A DNA stretch of 64,000 nt from an uncultured Burkholderiales bacterium (GTDB taxonomy: Bacteria > Pseudomonadota > Gammaproteobacteria > Burkholderiales > Burkholderiaceae_C). The notes below the pieces were generated by a model. The model was not told the origin of the DNA. It made no database searches and saw only the letters and a list, made by a program, of their open reading frames with translations. How positions within the stretch are numbered: the stretch's first letter is position 1; each line of letters starts with the position of its first letter. The position numbers and the translations under genes are program-made. The stretch is from assembly GCA_945952065.1 (NCBI GenBank), contig CAMFGY010000005.1, positions 178,887 to 242,886 of the forward strand. Direction: 5' to 3'. Positions 17,602 to 29,214 of the stretch are shown piece after piece.

Positions 17602-18003
17602 TCAACAGAAGAATTTGAAATTTGCGCCAGACAACCAAGCAAGGGCATCAACAGCGAAGCTTGCACAGACACTTAGGAAGGTCCACTCGGCGATCCGGGG
17701 CCTGGCATGGGGCTTGTGGCGTTCGCAGATGAAAGCAGCGATGGACCACCAAAGCACAGCTCTGACGCTTAGTAGCACGACGGCATAGCTGACATGAAAT
17801 GGCGCGCCGGCCTTTTCTATCAGCGACAGAAGAAGAATGATCGGATACGTTGCGAGAAGGCCAATCCCTAGCCGCAGTGCCGCCCAGGACAGCGCGAAAA
17901 CCGAGCGCTCTTTGGGTGAAACGGAAAGAAGCTTCGGGGCCGTCATGCAGACCGCGAAGTACAACGCTAGCTTTCCGATCAGGAGGGCGGCGATGTCATT
18001 CAT
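17602..18003 (-). CDS. Integron cassette gene: small membrane protein
   Basis: A 133-residue protein with about four hydrophobic helices (ALLIGKLALYFAVCMTA, LRLGIGLLATYPIILLLSLI, SYAVVLLSVRAVLWWSIAAFI, FLSVCASFAVDALAWL). No family recognised. ATG at 18003 lies 8 bases after the attC core GTTAGAC (18011-18017 on the + strand). Its stop at 17602 is close to a GTCTAAC core (17579-17585), after which the truncated IS begins. It is a typical orphan cassette product with an unknown inner-membrane role. Confidence 0.7.
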   Translation of the reverse strand: MNDIAALLIGKLALYFAVCMTAPKLLSVSPKERSVFALSWAALRLGIGLLATYPIILLLSLIEKAGAPFHVSYAVVLLSVRAVLWWSIAAFICERHKPHARPRIAEWTFLSVCASFAVDALAWLSGANFKFFC

Positions 18004-18010
18004 GCCTGCG

Positions 18011-18079
18011 GTCTAACGTGAGTGGTAAGCGGACCAGCCAGCGAAACTGGCGCAGGTCCGCTTGACCAAACGGTTATGC
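18011..18079 (-). other. attC site between two cassettes (intact)
   Basis: A 69-base attC. On the + strand it begins GTCTAAC and ends GTTATGC. A perfect stem AAGCGGACC (18027-18035)/GGTCCGCTT (18055-18063) and an inner AGCCAG/CTGGC pair enclose a small loop. On the minus strand it starts right after the stop of the gene at 18081 and ends 8 bases before the next start codon. Confidence 0.85.
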
Positions 18080-18080
18080 A

Positions 18081-18536
18081 TCACAGCGCCCCCGAGATCG
18101 AACTGAAAACCGCGGTCGGCTCGCCGGGCAAGCAAACGACGATTGCCGATTTGCTGGCAGGGCCACCAGGCCCCAGCGATGCGTGTGAGACAACAAGTGC
18201 TGCTTGCTTTGTCCACGCCAGGTCAAATCTGCCTGTGCCGCCATTTACATACAGCGCGCGTACCAAGTACAGCCGACCCTTGCCAGAGCACTTGAAATCG
18301 GGGCGACCAAAGTAACCCAAATTGCTCGGCTCTTGAGATAGGTACGGCTTGTCCTCTAGCCATTCCACTACTGCTGCCAGTCTTGATGCAGGAACTTCAA
18401 AGAACGCCCCTTCCGCGAGTGATTCCCAGTCCCGCCAGTTGCCTGCAGACGCAGGCACTGGCGCGAGCCAGCTTGCATTCGGCGCAGCATTAGCGCTGAG
18501 TCCAGCAACGAGCAACAGAGCGGCGAGCGGCTTCAT
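18081..18536 (-). CDS. Integron cassette gene: exported hypothetical protein
   Basis: A 151-residue protein with signal peptide MKPLAALLLVAGLSANAAPN (cleavage after ANA). The mature part has LAEGAFFEVPASRLAAVVEW and YFGRPDFKCSGKGRLYLVRA, with two cysteines that could form a disulfide (FKCSG, VVCLPG). No family recognised. Start at 18536 was chosen because it begins the signal peptide and follows the attC core at 18539-18545; the longer frame runs through the attC. Flanked by attC sites on both sides. Confidence 0.72.
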   Translation of the reverse strand: MKPLAALLLVAGLSANAAPNASWLAPVPASAGNWRDWESLAEGAFFEVPASRLAAVVEWLEDKPYLSQEPSNLGYFGRPDFKCSGKGRLYLVRALYVNGGTGRFDLAWTKQAALVVSHASLGPGGPASKSAIVVCLPGEPTAVFSSISGAL

Positions 18537-18538
18537 GA

Positions 18539-18638
18539 GGCATAACGTTGTAGCTAACCGGCCCGCAGCGGCGTGACCCGGCTGGCCGAGAATGAAATGA
18601 CGGCCAGCCGGGGCATGCCGTTGCGGGTCCGGTTGAGC
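18539..18638 (-). other. attC site interrupted by the complete IS
   Basis: Between GCATAAC (18539-18545) and GTTGAGC (18632-18638) lies a long imperfect palindrome (GCTAACCGGCCCGCAGCGGC pairing with GCCGTTGCGGGTCCGGTTGAGC; inner CCCGGCTGGCCG/CGGCCAGCCGGG). The IS left end begins within about 10 bases of GTTGAGC. The other half of the recombination core (GTTAGGC, 20138-20144) is on the far side of the IS. Confidence 0.7.
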
Positions 18639-18641
18639 GAA

Positions 18642-20133
18642 TACGAAGGGACTTCCCACCTTCGGGCAAACGGCGTCAATGCGCCAAGATTGGTGGTTCT
18701 CGAAGTCATCAATCAGCTGCCATTTGAAAGGGGAAGTCCATGGAGAAGATTACCCGAGTTGGTGTGGATCTGGCAAAGCGTGTTTACCAGGTCCATGCGG
18801 TCGATAACGCCGAGCTTACAGTGCTAGCGCGCCCGATGTCACCGCAACGCTTTATGGCCTGGGCGGCGTCTTTGCCAGCTGGCACCTTGGTTGCAATGGA
18901 GAGCTGCTCCGGCGCGCATCACCTCGCCCGCCGTCTGCGGCTGATGGGTCTGGATTCGCGCCTGATCGCCGCTCACTTCATCGCGCCGTTTCGCGTTCAA
19001 GGCGCCAGCGGCAAGAACGATGCGAATGACGCTGCAGCGATCTGCGAGGCCGCCTCGCGCGTGCGCACGCGCTGCGTACCGGTGAAGACGCCCGAGCAGC
19101 AAGGCTGGCAAGGTATCCATCGGCTGCGCGAAGGCTACAAGGAAGAGCGCACGGCCTGCATCAACCGCATTCGCGGCCTGCTGGCTGAGTTTGGCCTGGT
19201 CTTCCCGCAAAGCCCTGATGCCTTGCGTCGTGTGCTCAGCGGTGTCCTGGAAGACGCCAGCAACGAACTGCCCGGCATGATGCGCCTGGCGTTGCAGCGT
19301 GCGCAGGCGCACTGGCGTGTGTTGGACGATGAGATCGCTTGGTGTGACCAGCAAGTCAAGCAGCATGTGCGCGGCGATCCAGCGGCCGCGCGTGCGGCGC
19401 AGTTGCACGGCGTGGGTGAACTCACGGCTTCCGCACTGGTGGCCGCCGTTGGCGACATACGGCAGTTCAAAAGCGCCCGGCAGTTCAGCGCCTGGGTAGG
19501 GCTGGTGCCGAGCCAGAACTCCAGCGGCGGCAAGAACCGGCTGGGGCGTATCACCAAGCGCGGCGATGACTACTTGCGCACCTTGCTGATTCAGGGGGCC
19601 AAGTCCGCGCTCTTAGCCGCCAGCAAACGCACCGACCGCATCTCGCAGTGGCTATTGCAACTGCGCGACCGAGTCGGGTGGCAGAAAGCTCTGGTAGCGC
19701 TGGCCAACAAGAACGCCCGCATTCTGTGGGCGGTTCTGACGCGAGAGATCGACTTCGATCCCGAGCACGTGCCGCCTGTTCCGGCGTGCAAATTGCCAGC
19801 GCCCAGGGAGCCTCAGCCCGCCTGAGTCCAGTTCACATCGCAGACCCACGTTCGTAGAGGCAAAAGCACAGGTCAGACCGGCAGCAGGTGAACCCGATAA
19901 CCCGTCCGTCGCATGCTCAGCAAGCGTGCTGAGCCAATGACGCAGAGCGAATGGGGTCCTGCTGAGCGGTTCGTATCTGGGGCAGCGGCAAGGTCCGCAA
20001 CAAGCCCGTTTGTAGATGTTCAGTCTGTTCCTTGTTGCGTTGCCGCTATTCAGAACACTGGTCTAGAAATGAAAAAGACCCCGAAGGGTCAGGTCTTGCT
20101 ATTGAAGCTTGAAATGCTGGGAAGTCCTTGTAG
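18642..20133 (+). mobile_element. IS1111-attC-like insertion sequence (IS110 family), complete copy
   Basis: About 1.49 kb with one transposase gene. Subterminal inverted repeats GGACTTCCCA (18649-18658) and TGGGAAGTCC (20118-20127) lie a few bases inside the ends, as in the IS1111 group. No target duplication is evident. Both ends abut attC core DNA (GTTGAGC on the left; ACTGGTTAGGC on the right). The IS1111-attC group is known to target attC sites of integrons. Exact ends are estimated from the junctions shared with the truncated copy. Confidence 0.82.
18740..19825 (+). CDS. IS110-family (IS1111 group) transposase
   Basis: A 361-residue DEDD transposase. The N-terminal RuvC-like domain shows VGVDLAKRVYQVH (first Asp), LVAMESCSGAHHLARRL (Glu) and GKNDANDAAAI (Asp pair). 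The C-terminal transposase domain has LHGVGELTASALVAAVGD, FSAWVGLVPSQNSSGGKNRLG with the conserved Ser, and RITKRGDDYLRTLLIQGA. Start ATG at 18740 has GGGGAAG upstream. No frameshift or stop is visible, so it looks active. The closest partial relative is the fragment at 16872-17102. Confidence 0.95.
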   Translation: MEKITRVGVDLAKRVYQVHAVDNAELTVLARPMSPQRFMAWAASLPAGTLVAMESCSGAHHLARRLRLMGLDSRLIAAHFIAPFRVQGASGKNDANDAAAICEAASRVRTRCVPVKTPEQQGWQGIHRLREGYKEERTACINRIRGLLAEFGLVFPQSPDALRRVLSGVLEDASNELPGMMRLALQRAQAHWRVLDDEIAWCDQQVKQHVRGDPAAARAAQLHGVGELTASALVAAVGDIRQFKSARQFSAWVGLVPSQNSSGGKNRLGRITKRGDDYLRTLLIQGAKSALLAASKRTDRISQWLLQLRDRVGWQKALVALANKNARILWAVLTREIDFDPEHVPPVPACKLPAPREPQPA

Positions 20134-20138
20134 ACTGG

Positions 20139-20547
<409 letters not shown>

Positions 20548-20605
20548 TAATACGGCACCCCCAACCTGCCTGCAGGGCGCGCCAAGTCTGGGTTTGTGTT
20601 GCATA

Positions 20606-20624
20606 TATGTGTATTTATACAGTA
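20606..20624 (+). promoter_or_regulatory. LexA-like box upstream of the integrase gene
   Basis: On the minus strand the sequence is TACTGTATAAATACACATA, matching the LexA consensus CTGT-N8-ACAG except for the last base (ACAT), with the usual AT-rich centre and flanking TA. It lies about 106 bases before the integrase start. SOS control of integron integrases by LexA is established for several integrons. Confidence 0.7.
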
Positions 20625-20729
20625 CTATCAAATCTGGCAAATGCGGCACCGGCAGTTTGCCAGTCCCAACAGGCTAAATCCTCGTGGTTTGCCCGACGGC
20701 GGACTGCGTGCTGCTGATTGGAGGCAAGC

Positions 20730-21824
20730 ATGTTCAGTCCGACAATCACTCCTGCGGGGGGAGCCAGGCCGGTTGCTCGCGGCCTTCTTCGGCCACCGCC
20801 GACTCAACTGCCGCCGCTGCAGTCGGTCAAGCTGCTCGACCAGGTCCGTGAGCGGATCCGCTACTTGCACTACAGCCGCCGTACCGAAGAGGCTTATGTG
20901 CACTGGTGTCGGGCCTTCATCCGCTTCCACGGCATTCGCCACCCGGCAGAGATGGGTGGCCCAGAGGTGGAGGCGTACCTGAGCTGGCTTTCGAACGAAC
21001 GCGAGGTGGCGGTGTCAACCCATCGCCAGGCCCTGTCGGCATTGCTGTTCCTCTATGACAAGGTGCTGGGCATGTCTTTGCCGTGGATGGCGGAAATTGG
21101 CCGCCCTCAGGTCAAACGACGCCTGCCGGTGGTTTTGAGCCAAGCCGAAGTGCTGGCTGTACTTGACCACCTGGAGGGGACCCATCGCCTGCTGGCTCAG
21201 TTGCTCTATGGCACGGGCATGCGGATCACCGAGGCACTGCAGCTTCGGGTGAAGGATCTGGACTTCGACCATGGCGCTGTCATCGTTCGTGAGGGCAAAG
21301 GCGGCAAGGACCGGGTGGTCATGTTGCCGCGGAGCCTGGACCAGGCTCTGCGACAGCAGCTCAATGCGGCTCGTTCGATCTGGGTGCAAGACCAGGAGGC
21401 CGGTCGGAGCGGCGTGTCCATGCCGGATGCGCTGGAGCGCAAGTATCCGAGGGCCGGCGCATCGTGGGCGTGGTTCTGGGTGTTTCCCCAGGCCGCGCAC
21501 TCCACCGATCCTCGGAGCGGCGTGGTCAGGCGGCATCATCTGTACGACCAGACCTTCCAGCGGGCCTTCAAACGGGCAACTGTCGCCGCCGGCATCACCA
21601 AACCGGCGACGCCTCATACCCTGCGTCATGCGTTTGCGACCCACCTGCTGCAGGCGGGCTACGACATCCGCACGGTTCAGGAGTTGCTGGGCCATTCTGA
21701 CGTCGCCACCACCATGATCTACACGCATGTGCTCAAGGTTGGCGGCGGAGGGGTGCGCAGCCCGATGGATTCATTGGGCCGTCAATCGACTGGGAGACCG
21801 ACGCCACACTGGCCTGCGGTATAG
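20730..21824 (+). CDS. intI: Integron integrase (tyrosine recombinase)
   Basis: Catalyses cassette insertion and excision at attI and attC. 364 residues. The N-terminal SAM-like domain ([21 protein letters not shown]) is followed by the catalytic domain with R near 164 ([15 protein letters not shown]), H-x-x-R near 296 ([18 protein letters not shown]), H in [10 protein letters not shown] and Y near 330 (MIYTHV). The extra integron-specific segment before the second box is present ([15 protein letters not shown], then [15 protein letters not shown]), which separates IntI from XerCD. ATG at 20730 has GGAGG 5 bases upstream; the open frame begins slightly earlier at a TTG. Divergent from the cassettes. 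Confidence 0.96.
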   Translation: MFSPTITPAGGARPVARGLLRPPPTQLPPLQSVKLLDQVRERIRYLHYSRRTEEAYVHWCRAFIRFHGIRHPAEMGGPEVEAYLSWLSNEREVAVSTHRQALSALLFLYDKVLGMSLPWMAEIGRPQVKRRLPVVLSQAEVLAVLDHLEGTHRLLAQLLYGTGMRITEALQLRVKDLDFDHGAVIVREGKGGKDRVVMLPRSLDQALRQQLNAARSIWVQDQEAGRSGVSMPDALERKYPRAGASWAWFWVFPQAAHSTDPRSGVVRRHHLYDQTFQRAFKRATVAAGITKPATPHTLRHAFATHLLQAGYDIRTVQELLGHSDVATTMIYTHVLKVGGGGVRSPMDSLGRQSTGRPTPHWPAV

Positions 21825-22013
21825 CTGCCCTTCGTCTACGACAGCTACTGGCCGATCGTATGAATTGAGTGAACTCAGGCCAGTACCCGCTTTGAGCAGA
21901 ACACCGTCGCTGCATGCCCTCAAGAAGCAATCCCTGGCCTGATCAAATGGCCTAATGCGTTTTTCAGTGGGCAGTTGAACCCATGTGGCGGCCAGCTGGA
22001 GCAAAAACCTGGT

Positions 22014-22667
22014 TCAGCCACGGCCCTCGCCGCTGGGGGGCAGCGCCACGCACGCCACCCAGGGGGCCGGCAGAGCCAAGGCCTGAATCCTGGGCTGCGG
22101 CTGCTCGCCGGGCGCGGGCGCCGGTGACCATTCGCGCAAGGCTTGAGCCCGCAGCTTCAGCTGCGCTTCGTGGGCGGCCCAGGCCTGGGCAAAGCCGACC
22201 CCGCCTTGCGCCAGCAAGCGGGCATGGGCCTGCGGCCCCAGATAGTCGCGCGCCACGGCCGACCAGTCGGGCGGGGTTTCATCGCGCAAGACGTCGATGC
22301 CGATGGGCCCTTGCAGATTCACCGCAGCCAGCGAAAGCCCGGCCTCATGGCTGAAGGAAAGGCCGATGGACGCGCATGGAGCCGGGCCCTGCAAGCGCGG
22401 CGGCTGGCCCGGCGTCAACGGAATGCGCAGGCTCGCCAGGGGCAGGTTCAAACGCCGAGCCAAGACCTGCAGCAGCGCGCTGCGCAGCTGCTCACGGGCC
22501 TGGGGGCGCGGCAGTTGCGGCGGCAGTGGCAGCGCCAGCACAAAGACTTGCGCCTGCGGGGCGATGGCCTCGGTGAACCACCCATCCCCTATCTGCACCA
22601 TCAGCACCATCACCGCTGGCGGCGGCGGCTGGGGTGACGCTGGGGCCGGGCCGTTCATCGCGCCCAT
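22014..22667 (-). CDS. 4'-phosphopantetheinyl transferase (Sfp-type superfamily)
   Basis: Transfers the phosphopantetheine arm of CoA to a carrier-protein serine. The 217-residue protein shows the family marks: CASIGLSFSHEAGLSLAAV (P-loop-like start), IGIDVL with the Mg-binding Asp, and FAQAWAAHEAQLKLRAQAL in place of the usual W-x-x-KEA-x-x-K. The lysine of the KEA motif is His here (AHEAQLK), a variation seen in divergent members. Its ATG starts one base after the stop of the peptide synthetase, so the two are translated together and this enzyme very likely activates that carrier domain. Confidence 0.82.
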   Translation of the reverse strand: MGAMNGPAPASPQPPPPAVMVLMVQIGDGWFTEAIAPQAQVFVLALPLPPQLPRPQAREQLRSALLQVLARRLNLPLASLRIPLTPGQPPRLQGPAPCASIGLSFSHEAGLSLAAVNLQGPIGIDVLRDETPPDWSAVARDYLGPQAHARLLAQGGVGFAQAWAAHEAQLKLRAQALREWSPAPAPGEQPQPRIQALALPAPWVACVALPPSGEGRG

Positions 22668-22668
22668 C

Positions 22669-26850
<4,182 letters not shown>

Positions 26851-26920
26851 CAGCCGGCGGGGAACAGGGCGCTATCGTAGTGGCTCCGCGCCAGTGCCCC
26901 CGCAAAAGCCGCTGCCGCGC

Positions 26921-28072
26921 TCAGACGGGATAGCTGCCCGGCAGCAAGATGCTGCGATCGACGTTTTGAATCTGGGTGTGGCCGGTGAAGGCCATGGTCA
27001 CGTCCAGCTCCTTGCGAATGATCTCCAGGCAAGACCTGACCCCTTGCTCGCCCAAGGCGCCCAGGCCATAGAGAAAGCTGCGCCCGATCAGGGTGCCGCG
27101 AGCGCCCAGTGCCCAGGCTTTCAGCACGTCTTGGCCGGAGCGAATGCCGCCATCCATCCAGACCTCGATATCGCGCCCCACCGCCTCGGCAATCGCCGGC
27201 AGCGCCTGGATTGAGGAGGGCGCGCCGTCCAGCTGGCGCCCGCCGTGGTTGGAGACCACCAGCGCATCGGCCCCGCTGTTGGCGGCCAGACGCGCGTCTT
27301 CCACATCCATGATGCCCTTCAAGATCAGCTTGCCGCCCCAGCGCTTTTTGATCCACTCGACATCGGCCCAGCTGAGCGCCGGGTCGAACTGCTCGGCAGT
27401 CCAGGCCGACAGCGAGGACAGATCGCCCACGCCCTTGGCATGGCCGACGATATTGCCGAAGCCATGCCGGCGCGTGCCGGCCATGCCCAGGCACCAGCGC
27501 GGCTTGGTCATCAGATTGAGGATGTTTTTCAGCGTGGGCTTGGGCGGGCTGGACAGGCCGTTCTTGATGTCTTTGTGGCGCTGGCCGAGGATTTGCAGGT
27601 CCAGGGTCAGCATCAAGGCCGAGCATTGGGCGGCCTGGGCGCGGGCAATCAAGCGCTCGATGAAATCGCGGTCGCGCATCACATAGAGCTGAAACCAAAA
27701 CGGCGCCTGGGTGGCGGCGGCCACGTCTTCAATCGAGCAGATGCTCATCGTCGACAAGGTGAAGGGCACGCCAAAGGCCTGGGCCGCACGCGCCGCCAGG
27801 ATCTCGCCATCGGCATGCTGCATGCCGGTCAGGCCGGTGGGTGCAATCGCCACCGGCATGGCCACGTCTTGGTCGATCATCTGGCAGCGGGTGCTGCGGT
27901 TTTCCATGTTCACCGCGACCCGCTGGCGCAGCTTGATGGCCTGGAAGTCGGCCGTGTTGGCGCGGTAGGTGGACTCGGTGTAGGAGCCGGAGTCGGCGTA
28001 GTCGTAAAACATCCGCGGCACGCGTCGCTTGGCCAGAACGCGCAGGTCTTCGATGCAGGTGATGACGGGCAT
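26921..28072 (-). CDS. FMN-dependent alpha-hydroxy-acid dehydrogenase (LldD-like)
   Basis: A 383-residue TIM-barrel flavoenzyme oxidising L-2-hydroxy acids such as L-lactate. RVPRMFYDYADSGSYTE opens the family. IAPTGLTGMQHADGE, STMSICSIEDVAAAT and FQLYVMRDRDF follow. LILKGIMDVEDA and ALVVSNHGGRQLDGAPSS hold the catalytic His/Arg, and DGGIRSGQDVLKAWALGARGTLIGR is the phosphate-binding end. Start at 28072 (MPVITCIEDLRVLAKRR) is the family start; the open frame reaches 28246. Followed by the peptide synthetase 71 bases on, preceded by a LysR gene in the same direction. Confidence 0.9.
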   Translation of the reverse strand: MPVITCIEDLRVLAKRRVPRMFYDYADSGSYTESTYRANTADFQAIKLRQRVAVNMENRSTRCQMIDQDVAMPVAIAPTGLTGMQHADGEILAARAAQAFGVPFTLSTMSICSIEDVAAATQAPFWFQLYVMRDRDFIERLIARAQAAQCSALMLTLDLQILGQRHKDIKNGLSSPPKPTLKNILNLMTKPRWCLGMAGTRRHGFGNIVGHAKGVGDLSSLSAWTAEQFDPALSWADVEWIKKRWGGKLILKGIMDVEDARLAANSGADALVVSNHGGRQLDGAPSSIQALPAIAEAVGRDIEVWMDGGIRSGQDVLKAWALGARGTLIGRSFLYGLGALGEQGVRSCLEIIRKELDVTMAFTGHTQIQNVDRSILLPGSYPV

Positions 28073-28163
28073 GGTGGGGCGGGTCTCGCAGAGTCTGAAG
28101 AGAAGACGATGGGATTGGGCTGCGATGCTAGACCAGCCTGCCCCCGCATGGCCGGAAAAATCT

Positions 28164-29090
28164 TCAGCGCAAGGCGGAACTTCGCTCCGCCAAGGCCTGG
28201 CAATGCGCGGCCAACCAGTCGGCAAAGTCTTGGGCCGCCGTGGCATGGCTGTGGCTCAGCAAGTAATAGGGCTTGGCGGCCGCGACCTGCAGATCAAACA
28301 AACGCCGCAGCGCGCCGCTGCGCAGCAAGCCTTCGGCCAGGCTGGGTCGGCCCAGCACCACGCCTTGGCCGCAGACCGCCGCCTCCAGCGTCAGGCCCAG
28401 GTCGACAAAGCGCGTGCCCTGCTGTGGCTCGGGCCAGTCCAGCCCTGCGGCGCGCAGCCAGGGCGCCCAAGGCTGCAGCGGAGTGCGCAGCAGCGGGCAA
28501 TGGCGCAGATCGGCGGGCGTCTGAAGGGCCGGCACTTGACGCAGCAATTGCGGCGCAATCATCGGCGTGACGCCGTCTTTTTGCATCAGCAAACGGGCGG
28601 CGCCCTCGGCCGAGGGCTCGGCAAGATCGCCGTTGCGAATCTCCACATCGGCCAGCGGCCCGGCCTCGTCGAGAAACGGGATGCTCAGCACCAACTCCAA
28701 CTCCAGCCCAGGATGCCCCCGCGTGAACTCGGGCAGGGCCGGCACCAAGACCTGGCGCGCGAAGGTTGGCGGCGAGCAGATGCGCAAGCGCTGTTGACGC
28801 TGCGCCAGCCGCTGGTGCTGCGGCATGGCGGCCAGCAGCGCCAGCGCGGCCCGCATGGGCTCGAGATACTCTTTTCCGGCGGCGCTCAGGGCCAAGGGCT
28901 TGGCCGAGCGATCCAGCAGGGTGCTGCCCAGCAGCTCTTCCAGCGTGTGGATGCGCTTGCCGACGGCACTGGCGCTGATGTGGAGTGCCATGGCCGCGCG
29001 CTCCAAGCTGCCCAGCCGCGCCACCGCCTCAAAGGCGCGCAAGCCATCGATCGAAGGGAAGCGGAGTTCGTCATGCGGCAGCCAAGTCAT
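28164..29090 (-). CDS. LysR-family transcriptional regulator (GcvA-like)
   Basis: A 308-residue regulator. Residues 10-70 hold the winged helix (FPSIDGLRAFEAVARLGSLE, LHISASAVGKRIHTLEELLG). The rest is the substrate-binding domain (ICSPPTFARQVLVPALPEFT, VEIRNGDLAEPSAEG). The DGLRAFEAVARLGSLERAA start is the GcvA/AmpR-type variant. Start at 29090 gives the normal LysR length. It lies 90 bases upstream of the hydroxy-acid dehydrogenase in the same orientation and may control it. Confidence 0.9.
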   Translation of the reverse strand: MTWLPHDELRFPSIDGLRAFEAVARLGSLERAAMALHISASAVGKRIHTLEELLGSTLLDRSAKPLALSAAGKEYLEPMRAALALLAAMPQHQRLAQRQQRLRICSPPTFARQVLVPALPEFTRGHPGLELELVLSIPFLDEAGPLADVEIRNGDLAEPSAEGAARLLMQKDGVTPMIAPQLLRQVPALQTPADLRHCPLLRTPLQPWAPWLRAAGLDWPEPQQGTRFVDLGLTLEAAVCGQGVVLGRPSLAEGLLRSGALRRLFDLQVAAAKPYYLLSHSHATAAQDFADWLAAHCQALAERSSALR

Positions 29091-29130
29091 GCCGCCACTG
29101 TAGCGGCTGGGCTCGCGGCATAAAGGCAGG

Positions 29131-29160
29131 AAGAAAAAGAGCCACCGCGCGGGTGGCTCT
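29131..29160 (-). terminator. Terminator after the TonB-dependent receptor gene
   Basis: AGAGCCACC (29138-29146) and GGTGGCTCT (29152-29160) form a perfect 9-bp stem. On the minus strand it is followed by TTTTTCTTCC. It ends the receptor transcript upstream of the LysR start. Confidence 0.85.
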
Positions 29161-29214
29161 GCTGCAGCAGCGTCTTCGGGAGAGGCTGCCTCAACCCCTC
29201 GCGCACCAAGCGGC

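Noticed and set aside
20606..20624. The AT-rich block as a simple -10 promoter element only
   Set aside because: Its match to CTGT-N8-ACAT with flanking TA fits a LexA box better; a promoter may overlap it but spacing to a -35 was not convincing.
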